A stretch of DNA of 64,000 bases, from the NCBI GenBank assembly GCA_903921325.1, contig CAIXPL010000016.1:62001-126000 (forward strand), given 5' to 3'. Origin of the DNA: an uncultured Pseudomonadota bacterium. GTDB lineage: Bacteria; Pseudomonadota; Gammaproteobacteria; Burkholderiales; SG8-39. Under the pieces are notes generated by a model. That model worked only from the letters and a program-made list of their open reading frames with translations, searched no databases and was not told where the DNA came from. A program made the translations under genes and the position numbers. Positions 1 through 8,591 of the stretch are shown here, one piece after another; position 1 is the first letter of the stretch; the number at the start of each line of letters is the position of its first letter.

Positions 1-690
1 CATGACATCGACCTGTCCGGCGAGCAGGTCGGTGAGGGCCGGCGCAGTGCCTTTATACGGCACATGCGTGAGCTGGACGCCGGTGGCGGCCATGAACAGC
101 TCGGTGGTGAGGTGCGAGGTCGAACCACTGCCTTGCGATGCATAGTTGATCTTGCCCTTCGAAGCACGCGCGAGTGTAAGGAACTCGGGCAGCGTATTGG
201 CGGGCACTCGCGGATTCACCGCCATCACCGAAGGCACGGCCGCAATGATGCTCACCGGCATGAACTGGCTCGCATCAAAACTCAAGTGCGCGTAGAGGAA
301 TTGATTGACCACCAGGGGCGGTGGCGGACTGGCGAGCAGCGTGTAGCCATCGGGCTCGGCTTTGGCGACCAGTTCAGCGCCGATGTTGCCTGCTGCGCCG
401 GCACGGTTTTCCACGACCACGGCCTGTCCCCAGCGGGTCGCCAGCTTCTCGCCGATGATGCGGGGCAGGACATCGGCGGTGCCACCGGCCGGAAAGGGCA
501 CCACGATTCTCATCGGATGGGACGGAAACACCTCGGCGGCGCATGCCCTCGTGCCAGCCACGCCCACGGCCAGCATCACAGCCATTGTCACAGCCAGAGT
601 CACGCGCGATGGCATCGCCAGGCTGCCCATGCGCTGTATCATCGCCTGGGTCAGGCTGACCTGCTCGGGCATGATTCTGGCTGCTGACAC
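1..690 (-). CDS. Bug/TctC-family periplasmic substrate-binding protein, 3' end outside window
   Basis: Extracytoplasmic receptor of the tripartite tricarboxylate transporter (Bug) family, expected to bind a small carboxylate in the periplasm. The C-terminal part lies beyond the window start. I chose the GTG at 690 because a GGAGA sits seven bases upstream (698-702); in-frame ATGs at 672 and 615 are alternatives. A hydrophobic signal sequence ends near an ACAAEVFPSHP stretch. Family features follow: RIVVPFPAGGTADVLPR, VVVENRAGAAGNIGAE, a PDGYTLL segment and LTHVPYKGTAPALTDLL. The gene is divergent from another Bug receptor. No TctA/TctB genes are near, which is normal for Bug proteins in Burkholderiales. 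The ligand cannot be told from sequence. Confidence 0.88.
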   Translation of the reverse strand, partial: MSAARIMPEQVSLTQAMIQRMGSLAMPSRVTLAVTMAVMLAVGVAGTRACAAEVFPSHPMRIVVPFPAGGTADVLPRIIGEKLATRWGQAVVVENRAGAAGNIGAELVAKAEPDGYTLLASPPPPLVVNQFLYAHLSFDASQFMPVSIIAAVPSVMAVNPRVPANTLPEFLTLARASKGKINYASQGSGSTSHLTTELFMAATGVQLTHVPYKGTAPALTDLLAGQVDVM

Positions 691-828
691 GCTGTTGTCT
701 CCGGACTGGCTGGTGATTCTGTGCTGCGAATGATACCTGTACGAACTGTCCGCGCTGCATTTCAGGGTGCGCTGGCGTGGTCGCCGCCATCATGCCGATC
801 CGGGACGTTTGTTTTCCCCCGGCTTTGG

Positions 829-1800
829 GTGCTGACTGAATTTCTGTTGCTCGCCGGATTGCTGATGTTCGCCTGGTCGCTTCCTCTCAGCGCGGCTGAG
901 TCCTGGCCGGCGCGGCCGATTCGCATGCTGGTGGCATTCCCTCCCGGTGGTGGTGCCGATGTCAGTGCGCGCATTGTCATGCAGCGTCTGTCAGAGACGT
1001 TGGGCCAACCGGTGGTGATCGAGAATCGCGTCGGTGCCAACGGTGGCATCGGCGCTGAATCCGTGGTGCATGCGCCGGCTGATGGCTACACCCTGTTATT
1101 CGGCTCCAGTGCCAACATCACGATCAATCCGCATCTGATGCATCTGGCCTATGACCCGATGAAGGATCTGGTCCCAGTTGCGATGGTTGCCTTCAGCCCG
1201 CTGCTGGTGTTCGTGAATCCGACCGTGGTACCGGTCAACACGATTCACGAACTGGTTCAGTATGTCCAGGTGCGCCCGGGCACCGTGAACTTTGCATCAG
1301 CGGGCAATGGCTCGCAGGGCCATCTCGCAGCCGAGTTGCTCAACCTGATGGCCGGCATTCACATGGTGCACATCCCCTACAAAGGGGGGCCACCGGCAGT
1401 CAACGGGACGCTCGCTGGCGAGGTGGGTGTCAGCTTCGCATCAGCCCCCTCGGTGCTGAGCTACACCCACTCGGGACGATTGCGTGGCTTGGCCACCACG
1501 GGACAGCATCGCAGCGCCTTTGCACCGGATCTGCCCACCGTCGCCGAATCGGGCTACCCGGATTACGACGTGGTGATCTGGAGTGGCGTGTTTGCACCGC
1601 TTGGAACGGCAGCGGAGATCATCACCCGTCTGCATGGCGAGATCACACGGGCCGTGCAACAACCCGACATTCGAGCGGCGTTGATCAAATCGGGTGCCGA
1701 GCCGATGGTGCTCTCCGCGGCCGAGCTGGATGGCTATCTGCGTACTGACTTCGCGCGCTGGCGCAAGGTCGTGCAGGCGGCGAAGATCGTCATGCCGTAG
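829..1800 (+). CDS. Bug/TctC-family periplasmic substrate-binding protein
   Basis: Periplasmic receptor of the Bug family. The GTG at 829 is preferred because it places a signal peptide (LLLAGLLMFAWSLPLSAAES) at the N-terminus and gives 323 residues, the usual family size. The frame stays open back to a GTG at 721, and neither start has a clear ribosome binding site. Visible family motifs are MLVAFPPGGGADVSAR, VVIENRVGANGGIGAE, ADGYTLLFGSS, FASAGNGSQGHL and VHIPYKGGPPAVNGTLAGEV. It lies divergent to a second Bug gene and convergent with the core-MetE gene, whose stop lies one base beyond. Start uncertain, family assignment firm. Confidence 0.9.
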   Translation: MLTEFLLLAGLLMFAWSLPLSAAESWPARPIRMLVAFPPGGGADVSARIVMQRLSETLGQPVVIENRVGANGGIGAESVVHAPADGYTLLFGSSANITINPHLMHLAYDPMKDLVPVAMVAFSPLLVFVNPTVVPVNTIHELVQYVQVRPGTVNFASAGNGSQGHLAAELLNLMAGIHMVHIPYKGGPPAVNGTLAGEVGVSFASAPSVLSYTHSGRLRGLATTGQHRSAFAPDLPTVAESGYPDYDVVIWSGVFAPLGTAAEIITRLHGEITRAVQQPDIRAALIKSGAEPMVLSAAELDGYLRTDFARWRKVVQAAKIVMP

Positions 1801-1801
1801 G

Positions 1802-2959
1802 TCACCAGAAGCGGCCGCTGGCGATGCGTGCGCCTTCTGCCATCGCAGCAAATTTCGCCCAGACCACTTGCGGATCAACCGCGGCCTGGCCGACCCACGT
1901 GCCATAGCCACAATCGCTGCCGGCGACGACGTTTTCACGTCCGACCCGCTCGGCATAGCGGCCGATGCGTTGCGCGATCAATTCCGGATGCTCAATGAAA
2001 TTGGACTTTGATTCGAGCACCCCGGGAATGAGCAGTTTTCCTGCGGGCAACTTGACCCGATCGAACACTTCCCATTCGTGTGCATGGCGCGGATTGGCGG
2101 CCTCGAACGAGAGGGCAGCCGGTCGCGCAGCAAAGACGATATCGAGTATGTCGGCCAGTGGCACATCGTAGTGATGCGGCCCCTCGTAATTGCCCCAGCA
2201 CAGGTGCAGTCGCAGTTGCTCGGGTGGAATATTGGCTAGCGCATGGTTGAGCGCCTCGATATGCAGCTGCGCCTGCGCGCGGAACTGTTCAAGGGTCAGA
2301 TTGGCAAACTGAATATGCCGACCCATCGCCAGGTCAGGGCAGTCGATCTGTAGCGTGATCCCCGCTGCGGCGATCGCTTCATATTCCTGTCGCATCGCCT
2401 CGGCGATTGCATAGAGATAAGCCTCGTGCGACGAATAATGATCATTGCGAAAGAACAGCGACACCACGCCCGGTGAGGCTGCGCTCAAGAAGCAGTGTGC
2501 CGGACTTGATCCCTGCTCACGCGCAGCCGCCAGCAGATGCTCGATGTCGGATTGCACTGCGTTTGCATCGCGCACGCTGATTGGCCCGGTGCAGGCTGGG
2601 GTCTTGCGTCGTGCGCGCCCAGGATCGCCGAACACCTTCTTGGCGAGGTCTGGAAAATCAACGAGATCCTGGTACTGCAAGGGATGACTGGCACCGCCAA
2701 AACCGGACAGACGATCCTTGACGTAGGTGGCGTAGCTCGGCTTGGACAGCTCGCCGTCGTTCACCAGATCGACGCCCGCCTTGCGCTGCAGCGACACAAC
2801 ATCTGCCACCGCCGTGCGGATACGCTCAGCCAGTGCCGCAGAGTCCACCGGCACGCCTTCTTCACGCGCGAACATCATGCGAATGAGATCGGCCGGGCGC
2901 GGCAGGCTACCGGTGTGAGTGGTCAGAAAGCGGTCGGTGCTGCGCATCATGGCATGCAT
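1802..2959 (-). CDS. Single-domain MetE-like (core-MetE) zinc methyltransferase
   Basis: 385-residue protein matching only the C-terminal catalytic barrel of cobalamin-independent methionine synthase; full MetE is about twice as long. The four zinc ligands of MetE are all present: His252 and Cys254 (LHLCWGNY), Glu286 (SFEAANPRH) and Cys350 (GSDCGYGT). The N-terminal part carries TTHTGSLPRP, typical of this group. Such short proteins often use a methyl donor other than methyl-tetrahydrofolate-triglutamate, or act in catabolism; the substrate here is unknown. A paralogue at 52311-53480 has the same ligand spacing. It is the last gene of a minus-strand run with cupins, DUF1415, amidase and EamA transporter. 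An ATG three codons downstream (MMRSTDRF) is an alternative start. Confidence 0.85.
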   Translation of the reverse strand: MHAMMRSTDRFLTTHTGSLPRPADLIRMMFAREEGVPVDSAALAERIRTAVADVVSLQRKAGVDLVNDGELSKPSYATYVKDRLSGFGGASHPLQYQDLVDFPDLAKKVFGDPGRARRKTPACTGPISVRDANAVQSDIEHLLAAAREQGSSPAHCFLSAASPGVVSLFFRNDHYSSHEAYLYAIAEAMRQEYEAIAAAGITLQIDCPDLAMGRHIQFANLTLEQFRAQAQLHIEALNHALANIPPEQLRLHLCWGNYEGPHHYDVPLADILDIVFAARPAALSFEAANPRHAHEWEVFDRVKLPAGKLLIPGVLESKSNFIEHPELIAQRIGRYAERVGRENVVAGSDCGYGTWVGQAAVDPQVVWAKFAAMAEGARIASGRFW

Positions 2960-2984
2960 TCTCGCAATTCAAATGGCCCTGCAA

Positions 2985-3068
2985 AAGGCCTTGCATAACA
3001 CCCCGCATAGAGCCGTGCACAAGACCGTGCATGAATCTGTGCATGAGGCTGTGCATAAGGCCGTGAAT
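2985..3068. repeat. 12-bp tandem repeat, seven imperfect units
   Basis: Seven consecutive 12-base units with consensus close to AAGGCCGTGCAT fill most of the gap between the core-MetE start and the upstream cupin stop. Units 4-7 are the most alike. In one plus-strand frame they read as a VHK-VHE-VHE-VHK pattern, but no gene there is credible. They may affect spacing or mRNA structure before the core-MetE gene. Confidence 0.9.
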
Positions 3069-3092
3069 GCCCGAGGGTCGTTCGGCGTCCCC

Positions 3093-3665
3093 TCAGGCGG
3101 CGGATTGCTTCAATTGCCGCGGCGTTTGCGCATCAATCAGCACAAAGGCGATGCGGCAGGGCACCGAACCGTGGTTCATCCAGGCATGGTTGGTGCCTTG
3201 TTGCACCAGAATGTCACCGGCTTTGAGGTGCACGTCGCTGTCATCGAGCAGCATGTCGATTTCACCGGTGAGCACAATCGCATAATCCAGGCTGCGCGTG
3301 CGATGCATGAAGGGGCTGCGCGACTTCACAGCATCAGGCACGGCGTTGGCCGCTGCATGAGCGCTGCCCAAGCCCATTTCGCGCATTACTGCGTCATGAT
3401 CAATCGCTGCAGCACCCTGGCCCAGCGGCGGAAATTCCACGACCCGAAAGACCGAGCCGCCCTCAGGCGGTGCAACACCGATCTCGCGCGCACCGAGGTC
3501 GGTGGTGGCGCTGACATCGGCGGGCGTTTGATCGCTGACCCAGGCGATAGTCGACACCAGGCCACCGGCAGCAGCGCGCACTTTGACATTGGTGGCCGGG
3601 CCATCGATGAGGACGATGGCCTTGCCATTGTCATCATGACCGGTCACTACTCGACGAATTGCCAT
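3093..3665 (-). CDS. Cupin domain protein (paralogue 1)
   Basis: 190-residue cytoplasmic protein with one C-terminal cupin barrel (about residues 105-185). Cupin motif 1 is altered: His121 is present (MHRTRSLDYAIVL), but the second His and the Glu are replaced. Motif 2 (GDILVQQGTNHAWMN) keeps Gly150 and His160. This weak metal set is typical of the family that opens with an RRVVTGHD-G-A block, present here. Start supported by AAGGAG six bases upstream. It is a clear paralogue of the neighbouring 3788-4357 gene, so the pair arose by duplication. Position between amidase/DUF1415 and a core-MetE gene suggests a shared catabolic operon; activity unknown. Confidence 0.85.
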   Translation of the reverse strand: MAIRRVVTGHDDNGKAIVLIDGPATNVKVRAAAGGLVSTIAWVSDQTPADVSATTDLGAREIGVAPPEGGSVFRVVEFPPLGQGAAAIDHDAVMREMGLGSAHAAANAVPDAVKSRSPFMHRTRSLDYAIVLTGEIDMLLDDSDVHLKAGDILVQQGTNHAWMNHGSVPCRIAFVLIDAQTPRQLKQSAA

Positions 3666-3787
3666 GTTATCTCCTTGTTGTTCCTGAGCGCCGCAGCAGC
3701 ACGGTCAGTGCGAACACGCCCGGCAGACCCAGATGGTACTCACCCTTGGGGATTTCCGAACACTCTTGCGCGTGCGGCAAATTCGCG

Positions 3788-4357
3788 CTAGGTGCCGAGG
3801 ACTGCACCCAGACTCTGTTCGAACTCGCCATCGAGCAGCACAAAGCAGATGGTGCAGGGCTTGCCCGACCGGTTCACCCAGGCATGGTTGGTGCCATTTT
3901 GAACCAGAACATCGCCGGCGCGCAGCACGACCTCGCTCTCATCGAGGAGCATCGTGACCTCGCCATCGAGCACGATCGCGTAATCGACGGTTTCGGTTCG
4001 ATGCATCATCGGGTGGCGCCCGCCGCGGCCGAACGTGGCGGCAGTTTGATTGCCCAGGCTGGCGAACACCGCTTGCGCCTGTGCGGGGGTCATGTTGTCG
4101 ACCTGCTCGTCATCCGGCGGCATGACATTGATGCGGATTACGCTGCCCCGTGCGCCGGGTAATTGACGCCGCGGACCCAGCGTCGGTTCCGCTGCGCGAT
4201 GCACGATGGGGGCAGGCGTGGCCTGTGTGCGCCAGATATCGGTTGAGGAATACTCGGGGCGTGCCGGATTGAGGTGAACGAAGGGCGCCGGGCCGTCTTC
4301 GATCACAATCGCCTTGCCGTGTGCATCATGTCCGGTCACAACTCGCCGGGTCGCCAT
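3788..4357 (-). CDS. Cupin domain protein (paralogue 2)
   Basis: 189-residue cupin protein, paralogue of the adjacent downstream gene. The two share the N-terminal RRVVTGHD start and the C-terminal barrel with MMHRTETVDYAIVLDGEV and GDVLVQNGTNHAWVN. The middle region (residues 40-90) differs clearly, which suggests different substrates or partners. AAGGAG lies seven bases before the ATG. It starts 21 bases after the DUF1415 stop and so is likely co-transcribed with DUF1415, amidase and EamA transporter. A role in binding or converting a small organic acid is an inference. Confidence 0.85.
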   Translation of the reverse strand: MATRRVVTGHDAHGKAIVIEDGPAPFVHLNPARPEYSSTDIWRTQATPAPIVHRAAEPTLGPRRQLPGARGSVIRINVMPPDDEQVDNMTPAQAQAVFASLGNQTAATFGRGGRHPMMHRTETVDYAIVLDGEVTMLLDESEVVLRAGDVLVQNGTNHAWVNRSGKPCTICFVLLDGEFEQSLGAVLGT

Positions 4358-4378
4358 CGTTGGTCTCCTTGTGCTTGA

Positions 4379-4960
4379 TTACCGTTTTGGTGATCGCACC
4401 GAGTGCTGCCACAGGCGCGTCCATCCCTCGTGGCCCAGTGCCCGCATGGTGCGGATATTGTTCTCGAAAATCACTGCCGGGTCTTCGATGGTGGCGAGTG
4501 CCTGCTCGATGCTGGCCTCGCGCAGCAGATGCAGGGCAGGCCAGGGTGCCCGATTGGTGTAGTTCTCGATGTCTTCCGGGCCGTGGTCGACAAACTGATA
4601 CTGCGGATGAAAACTGGCGACCTGGATCTCGCCTTCCAGGTCGAGCTTTTGCAATACCTCGTCGGCCACGTCCAGAAAATCATTGAACTCAAGAAAGTCG
4701 CCGAATAAGTGCGGCACGATCAACAAGGTGGTTTCCAGGCGGTTCGGACTTGCTTCGGCCAGCGTCTCGAGTTCGGTCACCAGATCGGCGACCAGTTCGT
4801 CTTCCGTGCGTGCATGACTCACGCAATAGCGGATGGCCGCACGCTCTGCGGCTGGCGCCGCGAATGGGCACAGGCCCAGGCCGATCACTGCTTTGGTCAC
4901 CCATTCGCGCATCGCCGCTTCAATCGACGCGTCGGCAACGCTCTCCGGTGCCTCGCTCAT
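4379..4960 (-). CDS. DUF1415 family protein
   Basis: 193-residue soluble protein of the DUF1415 family, widespread in beta- and gammaproteobacteria and without a known function. Family landmarks seen are WVTKAVIGLGLCPFA near residue 20, a LIVPHLFGDFLEFNDFL block, ASFHPQYQF near 120, the NYTNRAPWPALHLLREAS stretch and a C-terminal ENNIRTMRALGHEGW. The ATG overlaps the amidase stop codon by four bases (ATGA), so it is translationally coupled to the amidase. Expected cytoplasmic; no membrane segment or signal. Confidence 0.9.
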   Translation of the reverse strand: MSEAPESVADASIEAAMREWVTKAVIGLGLCPFAAPAAERAAIRYCVSHARTEDELVADLVTELETLAEASPNRLETTLLIVPHLFGDFLEFNDFLDVADEVLQKLDLEGEIQVASFHPQYQFVDHGPEDIENYTNRAPWPALHLLREASIEQALATIEDPAVIFENNIRTMRALGHEGWTRLWQHSVRSPKR

Positions 4961-6264
4961 GCCAGGTCCAACGCTGAGAACGGTTGGTAGGCCATGCGCT
5001 GCTGGATCCAGTGTGCGGCGCGCAGCGTGCGCTGATCGTCATCGAGTTGACCGATGACCTGCAGGCCCAAAGGCAGGCCGTGCGGCCCGCGCTCTGCGGG
5101 AATGGAGACACAGGGCGTATGCAGGAACGACCACACCTGATTCATCACCGGATCACCGGTCCAGTCCAGGCCCTGCGGTGCCTCACCGGTAGCCGCCGGC
5201 GCGAGCAGCACATCGATGTCCCTGAATACTTCGGGCAGCAGCGCGCGGGCGCGCCGGCCGACGGCAAGGGCGTGGTGGTAGTCGGCCAGCGAGACATTCC
5301 AGGCGAGCGCGCAACGCTCGTGCAGCTGGGGTCGCATGAGATCGCCGTGACGCAGATATTCATCGGACAGGGTGCGTCCCATCTCGAAGGTGCCTACCGT
5401 GATCTGTGCCTGCAACATGTCGGCAAACGTATCGGGCAGGGTGACTTCGCACACCTTGGCGCCGGCCGCGGCCAGTCGCTCACCGGCCGATGCGAGCGCA
5501 CTTTGCATCTCGGGCGTGGCGTGGCCCCATTCAAAGGTGCGACACAAACCGACCCGCGGCGCGCTCACTGTCTCTTCCACCTGCAATTCGGTACAGCCCA
5601 GAATGCCGGCGGCAAACAGGGCCACGTCAGGGACGGTCTTGCCAAAAAGCCCAACGGTATCGAGCGTGTCCGAGGTTGCCCATACGCCTCGCTTGGGGAT
5701 CAGGTTGTAGGTTGGCTTGTAGCCGATCACGCCGCAGTAGGCGGCCGGGCGCACCGTCGAGCCGAGGGTTTGCGTGCCGGTGGCCAGAGGCAACTGCCAA
5801 TCGGCGACGGCCGCCACCGAGCCAGAGGACGATCCGCCCGGCGTATGGGCGGAATTATGCGGATGGCGGGTTTCATTGGGAGGAAACGTCGCCAGTTCGG
5901 TCGTGACCGTCTTGCCGAGGACGATGCCCCCGGCATGGCGCGCAAGCGCTACGCAGGCCGCATCGACCGGGGTTGTGTGGCCGGTGTAAATCCTTGATCC
6001 ACCTTGAGTGGGCATGTCGCAGGTATCGAACATGTCTTTCACACCAAAGGGCAGGCCATGCAGCAAACCGACGCAGGGGCCCTGGTCGAGCGCACGGGCA
6101 CGTGCGATCGCCTGCTCGCGTCCAAGGTAGGCAAAGGCATGCACTTCCTCGTGGCGCGCATCGATTCGCTCGAGAAAGGCGCGGACATACAGCTCGGCGC
6201 TCAACTCACGTCGTGCCAGACGGCGGGCGGCTGCCACCGCGCTCATTCGAATCAAGTCAGTCAC
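4957..6264 (-). CDS. Amidase signature family amidohydrolase
   Basis: Serine amidase of the amidase signature family, hydrolysing a carboxamide to acid and ammonia. The GTG at 6264 is chosen because a GGGGG block lies eight bases upstream and it clears the stop of the EamA gene by 22 bases. With that start the triad is Lys76 (GLPFGVKDMFD), cis-Ser145 (PGGSSSGS) and nucleophile Ser169 (GTQTLGSTVRPAAYCG), with the canonical spacings of 69 and 24 residues. Length 435 is normal. Encoded between an EamA exporter/importer and DUF1415, with a four-base overlap to the latter. Substrate unknown. Confidence 0.92.
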   Translation of the reverse strand: MTDLIRMSAVAAARRLARRELSAELYVRAFLERIDARHEEVHAFAYLGREQAIARARALDQGPCVGLLHGLPFGVKDMFDTCDMPTQGGSRIYTGHTTPVDAACVALARHAGGIVLGKTVTTELATFPPNETRHPHNSAHTPGGSSSGSVAAVADWQLPLATGTQTLGSTVRPAAYCGVIGYKPTYNLIPKRGVWATSDTLDTVGLFGKTVPDVALFAAGILGCTELQVEETVSAPRVGLCRTFEWGHATPEMQSALASAGERLAAAGAKVCEVTLPDTFADMLQAQITVGTFEMGRTLSDEYLRHGDLMRPQLHERCALAWNVSLADYHHALAVGRRARALLPEVFRDIDVLLAPAATGEAPQGLDWTGDPVMNQVWSFLHTPCVSIPAERGPHGLPLGLQVIGQLDDDQRTLRAAHWIQQRMAYQPFSALDLA

Positions 6265-6286
6265 GCGATATACCCCCGAAAGCGGT

Positions 6287-7144
6287 TTAGCCGGCGGCCA
6301 GACAGGCCAGGGCCGCCATGGCACAGGCAAAGCCGATCACTGCCTGCCGGTCAACCGGCTCTCGCAGGAATACTACGCCGAGCAACGCCGTGACGACAAA
6401 CCCCATCTGGCTCATCGGGACAATGACACTGGCCTCACCCGTGGCGAGGGCGAGAATCAGCAGCGTGAATGCGCAGGCAAGCAAGACCGCGGTCATCAGG
6501 CCAAATGGCACGGCCCGAAGTGACGGCCGGATGTGCCCGCGCTGGCGCAGACAGGTGAGCATGCTCAAACTGATCACGACACAGGCCTGCGACACGAGCA
6601 ACCCGGCCGCGGTCGAGCCGGCGCGCATGCCAATCTTGTAGATCAGGCTGGCAATGCCCACTGCGGTGGTCGCGATGAGGACGCGGGTCAACGCAGCCCT
6701 TGGGGCAGGTGCGCCGGCAAGGCTGGTGGCTCCGCGAGCTGCAATGAGGAGCCAGGCCGCGAGCAAGGCAAAGGCCATGCCGAGAAGTTTCAAAAGACTC
6801 AGCGTCTCGCCGAGAAACACAATGGCAAGGACGGCTGTCACCACAAAATTGAGGCGGAATACCGCGGCATGACGGCTCACTGCGCCGGCCTGGACGCTGC
6901 GCGCAAAGCTGTAATAGCCGGTGAACGCAAACACGCCCGCCAGTGCACCCCACAACGCACCATGATCGAACTGAAGCGTGTGGGTCATGATTCCGAATAG
7001 CAACACCAGCACGCCATAGGCGCTTGATTGCACCAGCATGAGGTCATGCGCAGCCACACCGGCCAGCGCGGCGCGCCTGTAGACGAAGTCAGAAACGCCG
7101 GCGCATACGAGGGCGCCGCCCGCCAGAACAAATTCGATATGCAA
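6287..7144 (-). CDS. EamA/DMT-family inner-membrane transporter
   Basis: Drug/metabolite transporter superfamily protein with two EamA repeats and about ten membrane helices. The frame is open further upstream (to 7300) but that part is not membrane-like. The TTG at 7144, with GGCGAG five bases upstream, gives 285 residues, the usual size. Helix-rich landmarks include GALAGVFAFTGYYSFARSVQ, AVLAIVFLGETLSLLKLLG and VVTALLGVVFLREPVDRQAV. It heads the minus-strand cluster with amidase, DUF1415 and cupins, and may move the amidase substrate or product. Direction and substrate cannot be inferred. The kinase gene starts 154 bases away on the other strand. Confidence 0.85.
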   Translation of the reverse strand: MHIEFVLAGGALVCAGVSDFVYRRAALAGVAAHDLMLVQSSAYGVLVLLFGIMTHTLQFDHGALWGALAGVFAFTGYYSFARSVQAGAVSRHAAVFRLNFVVTAVLAIVFLGETLSLLKLLGMAFALLAAWLLIAARGATSLAGAPAPRAALTRVLIATTAVGIASLIYKIGMRAGSTAAGLLVSQACVVISLSMLTCLRQRGHIRPSLRAVPFGLMTAVLLACAFTLLILALATGEASVIVPMSQMGFVVTALLGVVFLREPVDRQAVIGFACAMAALACLAAG

Positions 7145-7298
7145 TTGAGCTCGCCGCGACAGCGGAGCATTGCACCGACGGCTGCACGATTGCGACGGCC
7201 AGTGCGGCAACTCCTGCCCCGACAGTAGCGGTAAGGGCGGTAAATGGCAAACCGCGTTTTGCTCAGAGTGTCGACCACCCGAGGGACTAGAATGCGCC

Positions 7299-8546
7299 AT
7301 GAACTCATCTGAATCTGCAGCGGCGGGTGCACCGCCCTTTTCCAGCCTGACGCCAGACCGCTTGCTCGATGCCCTGGAGAGCGCGGGCTTGCGCGGCGAT
7401 GGCCGTCTGGTTGCTCTGAACAGCTACGAGAACCGCGTCTATCTGGTGTATCTGGATGAGCCATGGCCAGCGCTGACGGCCGCTGGAGTGCTCCTCGATA
7501 GTGATCACGACGATGCACCTGTGCCACTGACCGCGGGACATGACGCGCAGCAGGTGCGGCCACATCCCTTGTCATCGGTGGTGGTGAAGTTCTACCGCAG
7601 CGGTCGTTGGACCGATGCGCAGATCCATGAGGAACATCTGTTTGTGCGCGAACTGGCGGCACATGACATTCCCGCCATCGCCGCCATCGCATTGTCCGGG
7701 CATGACACTTCGGATGGCACTGCAATGGTCGCCGCGCGTGCCCGATCGGACGCACAAACCAGAGCCGGCGCAGGGCAGTTGCACCCCGACGCGGCGACGC
7801 TCGCCAGCGCTGCCGCGTCGAGGGCACGGCAGACACTCGTGCACTTCGAGGATTTGCGGTTTGCGGTCTACCGACGTGCCGGTGGCCGTGCCCCGGAATT
7901 GGATCGCCCCGAGGTGCTCAACTGGATCGGGCGATTTCTCGGCCGGATTCATTCAATCGGCGCGCGCGCACGCTTTGCCAAGCGACCGGCCATCACCCTT
8001 GCATCGCACGGCGAGGCACCACGCGATTGGTTGCTTGCCTCAGGATTGATTCCGGTCGATTTGCAGGTGCCATGGCAGACGGTTGTCGATCAGGCGCTTG
8101 ATGCGGTGCGCGCGTGCTATCAACGCTGCGGCGAAACTGCCGTGCTGCGGCTGCATGGCGATTGTCATGCAGGCAATATCCTGTGGACCGATGCAGGGCC
8201 CCATTTTGTTGATTTCGATGATGCATGCATGGGGCCGGCGATTCAGGATCTGTGGATGTTGCTCTCTGGCGATCGTGAGTCGATGAGCCAGCAACTGGAT
8301 GATCTGCTCAAAGGCTACGAACAGATGCGCGCCTTCGATCGACGTGAACTGGGCTTGCTCGAACCGCTACGTACGCTGCGCATGATTCATTACTCGGCCT
8401 GGATCGCACGGCGCTGGCAAGACCCGGCCTTTCCGGCGGCGTTCACGTGGTTTGGCACCGACCGCTATTGGCAGGATCAGATACTCGCATTGCGCGAGCA
8501 AATCGCACTCATGCAGGATGAGCCGCTCACGCTGGCGCGGAATTGA
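7299..8546 (+). CDS. srkA: SrkA/RdoA-type serine/threonine kinase with two low-complexity inserts
   Basis: Stress response kinase A-like protein of the aminoglycoside phosphotransferase fold. The catalytic loop HGDCHAGN begins at His286 with Asp288, and the metal-binding DFDD is at 305-308. N-terminal ALNSYENRVYLV and VVVKFYRSGRW match SrkA. The ATG at 7299 gives 415 residues, whereas SrkA of enterics is about 330. The excess lies in two inserts: one after LDEPWPAL (about residues 55-90) and one after SGHDTSDG (about 145-185), both rich in Ala, Asp and Arg. Motifs around them are intact, so the enzyme is probably active. Confidence 0.85.
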   Translation: MNSSESAAAGAPPFSSLTPDRLLDALESAGLRGDGRLVALNSYENRVYLVYLDEPWPALTAAGVLLDSDHDDAPVPLTAGHDAQQVRPHPLSSVVVKFYRSGRWTDAQIHEEHLFVRELAAHDIPAIAAIALSGHDTSDGTAMVAARARSDAQTRAGAGQLHPDAATLASAAASRARQTLVHFEDLRFAVYRRAGGRAPELDRPEVLNWIGRFLGRIHSIGARARFAKRPAITLASHGEAPRDWLLASGLIPVDLQVPWQTVVDQALDAVRACYQRCGETAVLRLHGDCHAGNILWTDAGPHFVDFDDACMGPAIQDLWMLLSGDRESMSQQLDDLLKGYEQMRAFDRRELGLLEPLRTLRMIHYSAWIARRWQDPAFPAAFTWFGTDRYWQDQILALREQIALMQDEPLTLARN

Positions 8547-8591
8547 GCATAATTGCAGTATTGCTTCGGCACCTGATAAGGAGACAGCAGC

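Noticed and set aside
374-793. Minus-strand frame before the first Bug receptor
   Set aside because: It overlaps the correct Bug frame, whose family motifs are unmistakable.
2985-3068. CRISPR array
   Set aside because: Units are only 12 bp and directly adjoining, with no spacers and no cas genes.
2919-3791. Plus-strand frame with a VHK/VHE repeat protein
   Set aside because: It overlaps two convincing minus-strand genes; the repeat is the DNA-level 12-bp array.
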